A stretch of DNA of 64,000 nucleotides, from contig OX422221.1 in the NCBI GenBank assembly GCA_949130495.1, positions 475,621,159 through 475,685,158 on the forward strand, read 5' to 3'. How positions within the stretch are numbered: position 1 is the first letter of the stretch; every line of letters begins with the position of its first letter. Under the pieces are notes generated by a model that saw only the letters and a list, made by a program, of their open reading frames with translations, was not told where the DNA came from and did not search any database. Source of the DNA: Sambucus nigra (taxonomy: Eukaryota > Streptophyta > Magnoliopsida > Dipsacales > Adoxaceae). Positions 47,801 through 59,043 of this stretch are shown here, piece by piece. The position numbers and the translations under genes were made by a program.

Positions 47801-47890
47801 AAAAAATCATACAAATAGACAAAGCATATAGCATTAAGTACAAAATCTAGTGTATAAAAACATGAAATCATATGATCAAACAACATATTG
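44808..47890 (-). mobile_element. Element B: truncated relative of A and D
   Basis: The 3' LTR is about 44808-46120 (ending TTATA where relatives have TTACA). A polypurine complement AATCTCCCCCTTT follows at 46121-46133, then the family's non-coding region to about 47880. The order of blocks is the same as in A (25168-26970). The similarity stops near 47890 just where gag would begin. Boxes with TTCGAACGA character lie at about 45533-45785. No coding capacity remains. Confidence 0.7.
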
Positions 47891-48109
47891 TATGAGAGGT
47901 TGGCCCCTCACTTTTCCAATCTTCTAATCAAGACAGCATACCTCACATAAAGATCTCCGAAGAGGTATCCAAAATCTCCTTAGAATCTTGAAAATCATAA
48001 TTGATGGGGAGATTATTAATTTCAATGGTCCATAATACAATCATAACATAACAACTCAAAGGACTCCTCAAGATTTCATGGCAGACCCAACACTCATGGA
48101 AAATAAGTC

Positions 48110-48689
48110 CAAACGATAAAGAATATTACAGTGTCTTATTTGAGTCAATGGATGACATGAATATGGAATGGATGATGGGGCCTCTTAACATTCAAATTGG
48201 ATATTTTAAAATTATGAAATTGTGTCCGAATTTTTCTCTTACAAACATTGTTTCTTCCAAATCTCATGTGTGGATACATTCTTTTATCTTGCGGATGAGT
48301 CTTAGCACACTAATTTACTGCTTGAAATAGGAAGAGGAGTAAGAAATCCTATTCGTATAGACCCAGCTACTTTAGAGCAAAAGTATGGTATTTTTCCTAG
48401 AATTTTGATGGAAGTTGATTTTGCATTTACAATGCCTTAGTTGGTAGTTATTGAAATTAAGGGTGCAAAAATACAATGGATGTTTGAATTGGAGCACCCT
48501 CCCTCATTATGTGACTTTTGTGGGTGTGTGGACAACCCTATATCAACATGCAATATTATCAAGAGATTTTTTCATCATAACTCTTATAATGAGGTCCAAG
48601 TTAGAAAAGTACAACAGCTAGCTCGTAGTCATCAACCTACTCCGTATGATCCGAATAAAAACCAGTTTTTAGATAAAAAAAAATTATGA
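48110..48689 (+). pseudogene. DUF4283/zinc-knuckle protein fragment of LINE ORF1 type
   Basis: Two plus-strand pieces. 48148-48327 includes GPLNIQIGYFKIMKLCPNFS and SKSHVWIHSF. Then, in another frame, 48320-48689 reads GRGVRNPIRIDPATLEQKYG, RILMEVDFAFTMP, a TAG at 48438-48440, then IEIKGAKIQWMFELEHPPSL and CDFCGCVDNPISTC. This is the order of the plant DUF4283 domain followed by a CCHC-type knuckle (CX2CX4HX4C, with the His position here Asn). The protein is found as ORF1 of plant LINEs and in stray copies. A frameshift near 48300 and the TAG kill it. Element H cuts it at 48694. Confidence 0.75.
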
Positions 48690-48693
48690 TATG

Positions 48694-48869
48694 TGTTGGA
48701 GTGGTGGATGAAAGCATTTAATGTGCAACCACCTAAGACCTAAGCCACTATAGGTGGTTGATGGGATGCATTTAATGGACTTTAATCTCTACCATCCATC
48801 TCATTGTTGATCCAATGGATGTGGTGAAAGCCAAGAAGCTATAAATAAGACCCTCTTGAGAAGGATTAA
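48694..48869 (+). repeat. 5' LTR of H, first part with TATA box
   Basis: U3 sequence with TATAAATA at 48840-48847. The CACTA insertion begins at 48870, so the break is about 22 bp past the TATA box, close to the expected transcription start. Confidence 0.8.
48867..48869. repeat. Target-site duplication of the CACTA element (TAA)
   Basis: TAA at 48867-48869 and again at 60864-60866; 3 bp is the CACTA rule. Confidence 0.9.
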
Positions 48870-49260
48870 CACTACACCAAAATGGGAGATTTGTGAGTGT
48901 TGTTAGCAGTCACAAATGGCCTTTATAACTGCTATTTACCGTTATAATTTAGGAGGTGACAAAACAAAAATTGTAACTCCTAACAACGGTCACAAATTTT
49001 TATAACCCATGTGAGGGTTATGACTGATGATCCCAATTTGTAACTGCTGTTTGTAACTGCTTTCAGCAGTTACGATTATAATATTTGTAACCGATGTTAG
49101 CAGTTACGAATCTAAGACTTATAACTGTTGTCAGCAGTTACAAATCTAATCTTTGTAACTGCTCACAACGATTACAAAATTGATAATAGTGACAAATTTG
49201 TGACTGCTATTAGCAGTTATAAAGGTTGAATTTATTAAATGTGGCAAGAGCTGTAATAAA
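48870..49260. repeat. CACTA left terminal inverted repeat and subterminal repeats
   Basis: About a dozen words of the kind GTAACTGCT or AGCAGTTAC in both orientations, many paired as GTAACTGCTGTTAGCAGTTAC-like hairpins. In En/Spm such words bind the TNPA-type protein. Confidence 0.88.
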
Positions 49261-49576
49261 TATCTTTATATTTTCACAAAATGATGAAATAATGAGTAGA
49301 ATAAAAAAAAGTAAACTAAAATAAAGAAGTAGATGAAATGTAATGAACATGTACCAAGTCTAAAAAAATTCGACATCATTTCATTTATATTTATGACATT
49401 CCAAATATTCGGTACACATAAAACTTATTTCAACTAAATTTCAGAAAAAACAAACCCTTCTTGGGTGCCAAGTACAAAATGAACATAGAAGAAAAAATAA
49501 ACTGAAGAAAATAGCGGCACAACACTTCGATGACATGAAATGCCATGAACATGTAACAAATCAATTTGTACCTAGA
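49261..49576. other. CACTA interior, no gene recognised
   Basis: AT-rich spacer between the left subterminal repeats and the open pieces at 49577-49964. Confidence 0.5.
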
Positions 49577-49964
49577 CTAGGGGTCACCACGTGGTGGATA
49601 CGCTTCATGAAGTTTAGGTATATAAATCGTGGGGGGTATTGATGTAGTGACATCCTCCCTCATGTACTCGGAGTACGCTTGTTGAGCAAGTTCAATGTAC
49701 ACAAAAATTTTATATGCGGCAGCTCCGTATCCATTGACTTGTGATTGTGTTGCTTCCTGTAGGAGGGTAGTGAGACTGGGGTCTATGAATAACTGGAAAG
49801 GGTGAGGCGTGACCCACTCCAATGAACGCTGTCTGCAAGGTTCTCATAAACTTCTGAAGCAGCTTCTGAAGAGACTTTCTCCTTTTGGTAAAAATGGAGC
49901 TCAAGTTGGAACTCCCTCCCTGCAAGAAGATGAACGTCCACAACAATAATAGTAATTTTCTCAA
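49577..49964 (-). CDS. Unrecognised open pieces in the CACTA interior
   Basis: Two overlapping minus-strand frames: 49964-49710 (84 codons, hydrophobic start MRKLLLLLWTFIFLQGG, then RRKSLQKLLQKFMRTL) and 49822-49577 (81 codons, WVTPHPFQLFIDPSLTTLL, YIELAQQAYSEYMRED, TIYIPKLHEAYPPRG). They could be one frame with an intron or a frameshift. A CACTA transposon second gene or a captured host exon are both possible. I cannot assign either and do not propose a function. The more GC-rich composition compared with the flanks is the main reason for listing them. Confidence 0.25.
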
Positions 49965-50124
49965 GAGGAGCTCCTGAGAGTGATAGCTGTCAGTGGGGAG
50001 TGAAAGAACAAGGCACTCAGCACTAGAGAGAGCAGGGAGAGAATACTAGAGAGTTCTGGTGTGATTTTGACAGAGTGAATTTGCTATTGAGTTTTTCTAT
50101 ATCTATGACCTTGCCCAGGGGTCC

Positions 50125-50580
50125 TATTTATACTTGGGCACTAAGGCTGGGTTGGCACTTTTGGCGCCAAAACTTAGAGGGTTGGTGAGGGACAAAGTCT
50201 GCAGTGTACTATTTGTCCGTACCTGCAGGCAGGTCTACCTGTCCCCTCTGGCAGATGCCCCCTGGCGCCGACCAAAGTTCAAAAGCAAATATGTCTTCTA
50301 ATGGAGACAAAATATCTGATTTGCTAAATATCTTTTAAAACGGTAACTTTGATTTAAACTTTGTAAACTTGAGGGGGGTCTCGAGGACCACCTCCTCTAA
50401 AATATTTGCAAGCTTGAGGGGGGTCTCGAGGACCCCCTTCTAAAATCATTTTTCTTGAGAGGGACTTCGCTCAAACGAGATGAGGAAGTCGATCGAACGA
50501 AGTACAGAAGTCGTTCGCGCGAGATGAGATGTCGTTTGAACGACTTCGCGCGACCTGCCAAAATTTCCCAGTTTCCCAGA
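50125..50580 (-). repeat. LTR-like fragment with TATA and palindromic boxes
   Basis: Minus TATAAATA at 50132-50125; upstream two copies of GAGGGGGGTCTCGAGGACC (about 50370 and 50416) and boxes of the CGTTTGAACGACTTCGCGCGA type at 50465-50550. It has the same U3 plan as D, A and E. It may be the 3' LTR remnant of C or a separate insertion; a deletion joins it to C's interior near 50600. Confidence 0.45.
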
Positions 50581-51764
50581 AATATTATAAAGTATTGCCC
50601 AGAGAAAAAAATTCCACAAAACAATTCCAGGAAGTGCCTGACAGATGCAAAATAGTGCTAAAACAGTAGGCTTTTCGCACAAAATGCAAAAACTCATTAA
50701 AACTAAAAATGCGAGTTACATGCAAACATAGTACTGATGTGATCAAACATGGACATGGAATGAATGGGCGTGAAACTACAACAAATGAGTCACAATTCCA
50801 ACACATCGAAATGATCAAGAAGCTCTAATTGATAGCGATAAATCATCAATCTTTATCATAGCTAAATGACAATTAAAGTGTGAGCTTAATGAACTAAACA
50901 TACTACATGCACACAGATCCAGAATTTTGACGATTCTACAAACAATAGCGTCAAATTGCAATGTTTCAACATTAGGATTAGTTGTGCAAACCCGTTTAAA
51001 TTTTCTCCAACCAAACACCCTGATATAAACATACTTTTTCAAGTTCTTTTGAGGTTGCTAGCATTCTCAACTTAGAGAAAAACTTATTGGCCCTTTTCTT
51101 AGAATCTTGCTTTTTCTTTTTGGGCTCTTTTTAAACGGTGTCTTTCACGACGAGTTAAATTTGAACTCTCGGACCCTTTCCCATGAATCACCCATCATTT
51201 TTTAAATATAAAATCCTCACGATAAACGGTTATTACATGCACACTTCTCCTTAAGTTTACTTAAGCATAGATGACAAGATTGAGATAAGAACGCCTCACC
51301 AAATTCAAATATGCAAGATAAGTCAAACATCCATACAAACTCATGAATGTGTGCGATGTTAGCATATATACAAAGTCGAATCAATATGCATATCAACTTC
51401 GAAACAACCCCATATAAACAATGGTTAAGATCATTCTAAGTATCGATAATAATGGCCAAATGTCCTAGCCACATGGATAATGAAACGATGGGGGGGTCCA
51501 AGCACACCAATATGCCACATCAAACATGTAAACTCAAAAACAAAAACCGAAAATCTTTTTGACTTTTCAAACATATTTTGACTCAAAGAAAAGAAAAAAT
51601 ATTTTTGGATTTTCAAAAGTTTTCTCAAAAAACAAAATCTTTTTGTATTTTTCAAATAAGACTCAAACAAATGAATACTATAATACAAAATGATACACAT
51701 GTCATAATACTAGCAATGAATATATCATGAAGCAACCTAGTATATGACAAACATGGCAACACTA

Positions 51765-53650
51765 TCATCCTTTAGGTTTAGCATGGTAAGAATCAAGTGC
51801 ACCCAACCGAGAATCATGAAGTTTAATTCCTAAAGCCACTAAATCCGATTTCCTAACCCAAGTAGGTGTAAAACGACGCATGTGGGTGTGGGGAACCGGG
51901 GAAACTTTATTCCAAAACTTCCTAGGAGCTTGTTTAAGGTCATAACAATAACGCCTAAGGTGACCTTTCCTACCACAAAATGTGCAAGTGTAGCGATGGT
52001 GGGAATGATTACCTTTATGGGGACCTTTTCTAACCATCCTAGTGTTTCTCACACGTTCGGGGGGAATGGGAACAACTCTCTCACTAAAACCTATACCTCC
52101 CCTATCTCCATTAATTTGGACGGTGCCTAGGATCTTATCTAACTTCTCTAACCAAGCCTCCAAATCAAACTTGACTCTAGACGAGTCTTTCAATCTTTCC
52201 TCCAACTCGTGAATCCTAGACTTGAGTAAATGCCTAGTCTCCTCAAACTCTAAATTATCATTTTTGAAGGACTCCATCAAACCACGGAGATTGTCTCTCT
52301 GTTTCTCCACAAACTCTAATTTCTCCCTAAACTTCTTCTCTCGTGCCCTAAGATCCTCAATCAAACTATCATTATTTTTTATGTCACGCTCATTCAACTT
52401 AGATTGCAATTTTGAGTTAGCTTGTTTCACCTTCACCGTTTTGGCATACAACTCATTAAACGCATTTTGCAATTCTTTCACATCAATCTCCTCCTCGTCA
52501 CTCTCTTCACCCTCACTAACATGGGATTCACTCAAAACCTCCTCGGAAGTGTCATTCACATGAGTTATATCGTCGTCGCTCACATGACATGCCATAAACG
52601 CAACAAAGTTATGTTCAATGGGGGAACTCTCTCCCTCTTCCGGTTCACTATCACTTAAGGTGGCATTATAGACAATGGGTTGCTTGCCCTCTTTCTTAAG
52701 TCTAGTGGGACACTCCTTAACTTTGTGACCGTACCCCTCACACCCAAAACACTTATCCGACTCATCTCTCTTAGGCTTTTCAAACTTATCCTTAGAGGTG
52801 GGATCCACTTTGTTGTTCTTTAATTTTTCAAATTTCTTGGCATCTTTCGATTGCTTTTAAAACTTAATAAATTTTTTAAATTTCTTTGCCAACAAAGCAA
52901 CATCCTCAAAATCGGAATCGGAATCGGAATCGGAATCCGAAGCTTTAATTTCCTCCTTCGGGGTTTTCAAAGCAATACCCTTTTCTTTCTTAGGCACTTT
53001 CTTGGAGGTAATCATGTCGATTTCATAGGTTTGTAAGTTACCTACAATCTCTTCTAGTTTCGTTGACTCTAACCTACCCAAGGAGTTTAAAATGGTCACT
53101 TTCGCATCAAACCTACTAGGCAACGCCCTAAGGATTTTTGTAATGACACGATTGTCGGGAATTTTCTCACCTAGGTTAAACGACGAGTTGACAATATTGG
53201 ACAACCTATCATAAAACTCATCAAAGGTCTCACTCTCTAACATCCTAATGGTCTCAAACTGTGTAGTGAGATTTTGAAGTTTTGACGCCCTAACCGTGAT
53301 AGTGCCCTCGTGAGTGCCAAAATATCCCAAGCCTCTTTTGATGTTTCATAAGTCATAATTATGTTATATTCTTCGTGTGTGACATGTGAAGCAATAACGT
53401 CCAGACCCTTAGAATTATATTGTGCAATTCTTTGTTCAGTTTCGGTCCAAGACTCAACAGGCTTTAAACTAGAGACCTCACCTACAATAGTGACAGGGGG
53501 TGTCCAACCTTTCTCAACTGCAAGCCAAACACGCTCATCAATAGATTTTAAAGCACATCTCATTCTCATCTTCCAATAAGTGTAATTAGTGCCATCAAAA
53601 ATAGGAGTTCGAGAAAATTCATTATATCCAGAATTCATCTTTGAAAACAC
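51765..53650 (-). pseudogene. Element C: gag with two zinc knuckles
   Basis: The start MFSKMNSGYNEFSRTPIFDG at 53650 is typical of copia gag, followed by YWKMRMRCALKSIDERVW, then (after a one-base shift near 53320) HEGTITVRASKLQNLT, FDEFYDRLSNIVN and ILRALPSRFDAKV, the UBN2-type capsid region. A Ser-Asp repeat is encoded by GAATCG units near 52911. After a TAA (52859-52857) come the first knuckle CFGCEGYGHKVKEC (about 52745), a long acidic coiled coil (52600-52180), and the second knuckle CTFCGRKGHLRRYC (about 51990), then a stop at 51765. About 620 codons in all, with one frameshift and one stop. It would form the particle and package RNA using another element's enzymes. Confidence 0.85.
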
Positions 53651-53680
53651 ACGGGATCACAAAATAAATAAAAATGTTTT

Positions 53681-53696
53681 CTAACTCTGATACCAA
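53681..53696 (-). other. Primer-binding site of C
   Basis: Minus TTGGTATCAGAGTTAG, complementary to initiator tRNA-Met in its first dozen bases, two bases from the LTR. Confidence 0.88.
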
Positions 53697-53698
53697 TT

Positions 53699-54898
53699 TG
53701 AAAAGTGTGAGTGGCCCGATGTGTGTGTTTTAAACAAAACCAATTTTTCTTCAAAAAAGATCCAACTTTTAATTATGCACCAACCAGGTTGTGAAATCCC
53801 AATTCTTACTTTAAACCAATTTTATCTTGATTAATCCTAAACATGCATCTAGTGATTAAAGCAAGTAAAGTAAAGTAAAGAATACTCACAACGTCGGATG
53901 TACGAGGAAAAAATCCAAAACGGGAAAATAACCTCGGACGGCCCAAGCCAGACAATCACTATGAACAATGGTTTTACAAAGACAGATTAGCCTTACACTA
54001 AGACTCGATCCCCACGGGTCTTGACGCTACTTTTGATCTTCAACCGTTCTTCAATAGTGCCCACGTAGAAATTCCGTCTTCCACGATCTCTGTCCATAAC
54101 ACATGCATCCACGTATGTATCAGTGTCCACCGATATGGCTTTGATACGTCTACGATGCCGAACACGATGTCCGTCGCTTCTTCACCGCAAAACCCTTTGT
54201 GTTCAATGAGTAGAACAAACAACTTTGGTGCTGCAAGATCACGTAAACATATAAGAATGATAACTCGGATCTTTACAAACTCTAAGGATGTGTTTAAGAC
54301 TTTTAAACCTTAGAAAAACATGTGCAAACAAGGTTCTGGTTTGTAAAACTGTTTTTCAAAAAGCACACTATCGAAATTATGATGCAAACACTGTTTAAAT
54401 AGGATTTAAATGTCGCCTCGAAAAACGTGTCATTCGAACGACTTAAGCATATCGCTCGAGCGACTTTGCGAAAGTTTGACTTTCAGATAAAAACGTCTCT
54501 AATCAAAGAGATTCAAATTAGTCAAACTCTATTTCGAGCTTATCATCATAAAACGAAGTTTAAACCATTAAAACATTTAAAATCATTTTTCCTATATAAA
54601 AATTACATCCTTATCTTTTATAAACTAATTTCGAGCACCATTAATTATACGCATTCATACCTGAGTGATCTCGGAATAAAATTAGCTTTGAAGAAGAGTA
54701 AACTTGCACCAAATAGACATCGGCATGATTATTTCTTTGAGGTTTTGCCGCAACGTCTTCAATTTCTTCAATACGTCATAGACCAAGTGGGATCGTGACA
54801 AAATAAAATTCTCCCTATGACATATAACAAACAGAGTTTTGTTCACGGAATTAAGTCAAAATAATACAGTGATTCAATTGGAAATTTATGTCCTTACA
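53699..54898 (-). repeat. 5' LTR of C
   Basis: TGAAAAGTG to CCTTACA, 1200 bp. It contains the family 'cctcggacggccca' block near 53933, a TATTTAAA-like box near 54393 and CATTCGAACGAC and CGCTCGAGCGAC boxes at 54430-54470. Confidence 0.8.
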
Positions 54899-55729
54899 GA
54901 ATTGCTAACAATTTGAGCATGTGAAATAGAATGTGAATCAGACACATTACGACTTATAGTGAAAACAAATGATAAGGGATTCTGAACCAAATAATTAATA
55001 GTTTACATTAAACTCGGATATTATTTCGTAATACGCCTAAGAAGTTCCATAATGAGGGCACAAGAACTTCAATAGCTTTTGAGGGTCTTAACGTACACCA
55101 TTGGGATTAATCAGGCACACTAAAATCTCTGACTAATCTTCATTATCAAAATTTTAAACAAGAAATAGTTGACTAATCCGCAAGGTACATCCAATTGAAT
55201 CTCACTACTTGAAAGGATAAAAAAAGACACCAATTGAAGCACCTAGCATAAACCATACTTCAAACTGCTCCGCATTACGTATACATAAGTGTGCACTTAA
55301 AGACCCAAGGTTAAAGTATTGTTTATGAAGCATCCTAAGTGTAATATGTTTTTTTCTTTGCTTCACCTTTTTTACTTGAGAAGCAATTATCTAAAAACAT
55401 ATTATGTACTCATTAAAAAATGTTATCAAATGGTGCTTCTACAAGTCCTAACAATATATACATATATAGAGAGAGAGAGAGAGAAGCCCAGGCAAGTAGC
55501 AAATAGTATAGCTAATCTTTGAGGAATACATACAATCTTCTTATAGCTAACAGTATATATATATATATATATAAAGGAACCGTTGGATTAGCTCGTATGT
55601 TTTTTCACTCGTTTTTCAATTTCTTAAAAATGAATTGTTTATAAAAATAAAATAAAATTCAACTTCATAATTAGAGACATGAACATGATACCTGATTATG
55701 GCATATTTAGGGGAATCACATTAGAAATG
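54899..55729. other. CACTA interior, no gene recognised; (AG)n and (TA)n
   Basis: AT-rich with an (AG)n tract at about 55468-55483 and (TA)n at about 55555-55573. No coding signal. Confidence 0.55.
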
Positions 55730-55807
55730 ATCACTTATGATGGGGTTTGAAACATTTTCCATCTTCACATCTTGGTAACGTACTCCGCGAACATAACCAT
55801 TTCCTCC
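55730..55807 (-). pseudogene. Captured polygalacturonase (GH28) exon fragment
   Basis: After a plausible intron acceptor (TATAG ending at 55808), the minus strand encodes GGNGYVRGVRYQDVKMENVS followed by NPII. This is the well-conserved block after the active site of plant polygalacturonases (the G-GYV-NV-F-NI-M-NV-NPIII pattern), enzymes that cut cell-wall pectin. Only about 25 codons are recognisable, then a stop. No catalytic residue of the family lies in this piece. It lies inside the CACTA element and is therefore best read as a captured host gene fragment; the donor gene is not in the window. Confidence 0.7.
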
Positions 55808-56424
55808 CTATACCAGAAACCCAAGCAGGAATTTATGTTATTCTTATTCTAATACGAAAGGCATTCCAATGCTCATTGTAACAAAAATAACTTGGCTGAG
55901 AAATGAGTAAAAAAAATTAGTTACACATATCGTGATGGTTGTCAAAATTGAACATCAACACAATTTAAAAATAATATTGTGATGTGTTTTAGAGACGAAA
56001 AATATTTCACAAAAAGTTACTCCACTTAGTATATCATAGGTTATAAAATGAGACTCACTTCTAAGTGAATTTATTTAATATCAATTTAATCAAATTACCT
56101 TCCAAGTCTTAATACCAGTATAAGGAAATGTGCTTGCAAGCTAACAGTGAAAACAAATATAAATGGATAGAGGATTGTGTGCGCACCAGGGAGCAACAAC
56201 TGAAGCACCTTATACTCTTGAATCACTTGAGTCTGTATTGTATAAGTGTTCATCTAATTTGGAAATTGTGACAAAATTGTGTCAATCCTAGAAACCAAAG
56301 AACCTCAGAGTTTGGTTTGCTATTTTATTCCTCTTGATTGATTGATCTAGATACTTTTACCAACATTCACACACATTAGAATTACATTCATACATTTCAT
56401 ATTGCATATAAGTGTGTGTATATA
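55808..56424. other. CACTA interior, no gene recognised
   Basis: AT-rich; could include introns or further exons of the polygalacturonase donor, but I see no matching codons. Confidence 0.5.
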
Positions 56425-58130
56425 TGTTAAGTGTGTTTAAATCCCTAAAATTGATTTTTAATATTTTTTGGGAATTTTATAAACTTTTAAAATAATATTT
56501 TTATTAATTAAAATTTGGTTTTAAAAATTTTTGGGTTCATTCTGCAAATTATGGATTGTTGGTTATATTGACTAAAAGTTTCCTTGGGTAGAATCCGAAA
56601 GCGGTAGAGACTTCAGGGTGCGTTTGTAATTATTTTTGGATGCGAGTTTGTTAACCTCTTTTTGCCCAACATCTGTTGCATTCTTATTGGTTGAATTTGT
56701 GTTTCTTCAAAGAGAGTAAACCAGCAAATGTTAACAACCCTTAGATCATTTTAATCAACGATCTGCATGCGCTCTTACATAATTCATGTGAACCTCATTT
56801 GAGCCAATCAGGAGAGTTATAATCACCGCGTATCTTTAACCCTTGGATCAAAGTCAATAAACCTTGACTCAATCTGAGCCATTGGTTTTGAACCAAATTC
56901 TCGAATCTTCTTAGCCCCCTATATAAGGAGCCCTACTCTCAGCCATATTAGACTTTTATCATTTCGTCCTTTCCAGAAAGAGAAATAGAGTAGAGAGAGA
57001 AGAGAGAAAAAAGAGAGAAAAGAGAGAAACCAGAGAAGAGAGAAAGAATTAGAAACCCTAACCCTAAATCATCCAACACCTTTTTCAAACCCTAACCTCT
57101 TTTCAAAACCAGTATATACCAAACACAACCTTGAGTGTTTGAGAGTTTGATAGTTGGTTTGATTAGTTGTTTGATGTTGTAACCTCTTCATTCTTAGATC
57201 TTGTGTCCAACTTAAGCATTTCACTTAAATCTAAGTTTATGCTTCATAGAAATATTAGATCTGAGCATTTTATGTTACATTTCACTTAAACCTGCATATT
57301 TTGTTTCTCGTCTTGAGAAATCTATTGTTGATTATTTTCTGTAAATGTTTTCATCTAAAAAATCAATAATAACATTTTTTGTTTCTATTTCTTGTAAAAT
57401 AAAACCTTCGACCTAGTTGGAATCGCACTTGGTGATTTTCAATCTCAAAAAAAATTTCAAAACTTGAGATTGATTAAGATCTTGATACGTTTTCTGAGCA
57501 AGATAGTCGTGGATTATGGGCTTATAATAAAGGTCAAATAAGGTTAAGTTTTCTAAGAAGAGAAATAGAAAATCACAGCATATAGATCTTATATGTAATT
57601 TGATAGGACTACTTGTATAAAATAATTGTGTGTGTGTGCATGCATGTGTTAGAAAGCACCTTCATAAACACTATCACCCTACCACACTAAAAGTGTTGGT
57701 AATAAGATCTCAAGAACAAGAGTCGATGTAAAGAACTTGAACAAATTGGAAGTTAGCAAACTGGGAGAACAACATCAACAAACAGAACTGCAGAGAAGTT
57801 ATAAGGACACCAGTGGGTACATTCCTAAACTTTTATAGGTCTGATTTGTATGCATGTTTGTTATATAGTTTGTAACTGTTATAATTTGTTTTAGTGGAAT
57901 TTTTGGTTTGCTCCGTAGAGGGAGTCGTGGATGTTTCCTCAGTTGGGTGAGGTTTTACCACGTAAAAAATACCTTGTTCTTAATCTTTCTACATCTCCTC
58001 ATCTAATTCTTGGTTGTGCTGAGTTTAAAGTTTTTAAATTGATTTATTAAATCTGTTAACAAATATTGAATAGATCTCGTACATATTTTTGTTAAACACG
58101 TCTTGATATTAATTATATTAAACGGCTTTA
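56425..58130 (+). repeat. Probable solo LTR (G) related to the LTR of F
   Basis: Plus-strand promoter with TATATAAGG at 56920-56928, a long GA-rich leader, and two telomere-like CCCTAAA units at 57053-57069. Near 57890-57965 is 'tttagtggaatttttggttt' and 'ccgtagaggg...cgtggatgtttcc...ggttttaccacgt', which aligns with the reverse complement of F's LTR (about 5085-5025). No gag or primer-binding site follows. Ends are approximate: a TGTTAAG start is possible, and the end lies before the lectin piece. Confidence 0.65.
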
Positions 58131-58440
58131 GTAACAGATTTTCAACAACGGTGGGCACTCTACGGTGACGGTACCATCAGAGTACAGAGCGATCGTAGCC
58201 TATGTATGACTTCCGATGGCCACATCTCCCGAGATCTCATCATCATCCTTAAATGCCAAGGGGGGGTAACCAGCGCTGGGTATTCAATACTAAGGGAACC
58301 ATCCTAAACCCAAACGCTAAATCAGATATGGACATTAGACAAAGCGATGTATCTCTTTGACAAATCATTCTATATCAGCACAGTTGGAATCCTAATCAGC
58401 AATGGGGTACACAAATGCTTCCAAGTTAGAGATGTTATTA
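58129..58440 (+). pseudogene. R-type (ricin-B-like) lectin domain fragment, captured and broken
   Basis: The plus strand encodes part of a beta-trefoil lectin domain: an RW-type motif followed by GDGTIR, a CMTSDGH stretch, an ILKC block, then in a shifted frame two further Q-x-W motifs (QRW and QQW) about 45 residues apart, which mark the subdomains of R-type lectins. A run of seven G near 58261 marks the frame change, and a stop follows near 58359. In plants this domain occurs in sugar-binding lectins and in the lectin chain of type-2 ribosome-inactivating proteins; the fragment shows no enzymatic domain and cannot be told apart further. It sits in the CACTA interior. Confidence 0.75.
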
Positions 58441-59043
58441 TGTCATGTGCATTATCATCTATCCATAATATAGCATGATTAAGGTCTATTACCATTAACA
58501 TGCTTATATATGATATTAAAATAAGTGCATATATGTTAATCACTATGCTTTACAATAATAAAATGACAGTATTTTCAGTAATAAAATGGGGGATATATAG
58601 TTGACTTCTTTGAGGGTTTGAATTTAAATATAATGAACAGAAAATGTTAAATCCTATCAAAAAAATTCAGCTTAACAGTAATAAAATGATAGTATTTTGT
58701 GTGTGGTTTCTGTTATAAATATTTATCATTTATTCTTGTTGTTTCCAAGGCTAAAATATTGGTGAATCGGAGTTCAAAAAAGGAAAAATCAAGCATCTAA
58801 TTTGTATTTTATAAGTGTTGTGAGTAATCTTCGTTATATACATTTCTTTATGATATTAGGATATAGTTATACTCTTACATAGTACACAGTTGGTGTTTCC
58901 TAGAAGATTGTAAGAACTCTTTGTCACACAAATATAGATAGTGAGGAGAGGGAGAATAAATACTACGATCAACACCCCTTCCACTTGGTAATAGGAATTC
59001 ATGGACTTGAAAATAATAAAAAACATGTTGTCCAAGCAAGTAC
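58441..59043. other. CACTA interior, no gene recognised
   Basis: AT-rich spacer. The minus strand may hold intron sequence of the ClpB donor; no further ClpB exon is recognisable. Confidence 0.5.

Larger units (their letters stand above)
50640..54898 (-). mobile_element. Element C: gag-only copia-type retrotransposon nested in the CACTA element
   Basis: The 5' LTR (53699-54898), primer-binding site, gag (53650-51765) and family non-coding region (to about 50640) are on the minus strand. The 3' LTR and polypurine tract are missing or rearranged. It is the best-preserved member of the D/A/B/C family: gag is nearly continuous. There is no pol. It must have arrived after the CACTA element formed, or been carried along inside it. 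Confidence 0.8.

Noticed and set aside
50000..54898. Complete LTR pair for element C
   Set aside because: The 50125-50580 fragment has a similar promoter plan but does not align with 53699-54898 outside the boxes, so it is not claimed as the 3' LTR.
56425..58440. Plus-strand promoter at 56920 as the promoter of the lectin piece
   Set aside because: The TATA box, GA-rich leader and downstream blocks match the LTR of F, so the promoter belongs to LTR G; position next to the lectin is most likely chance.
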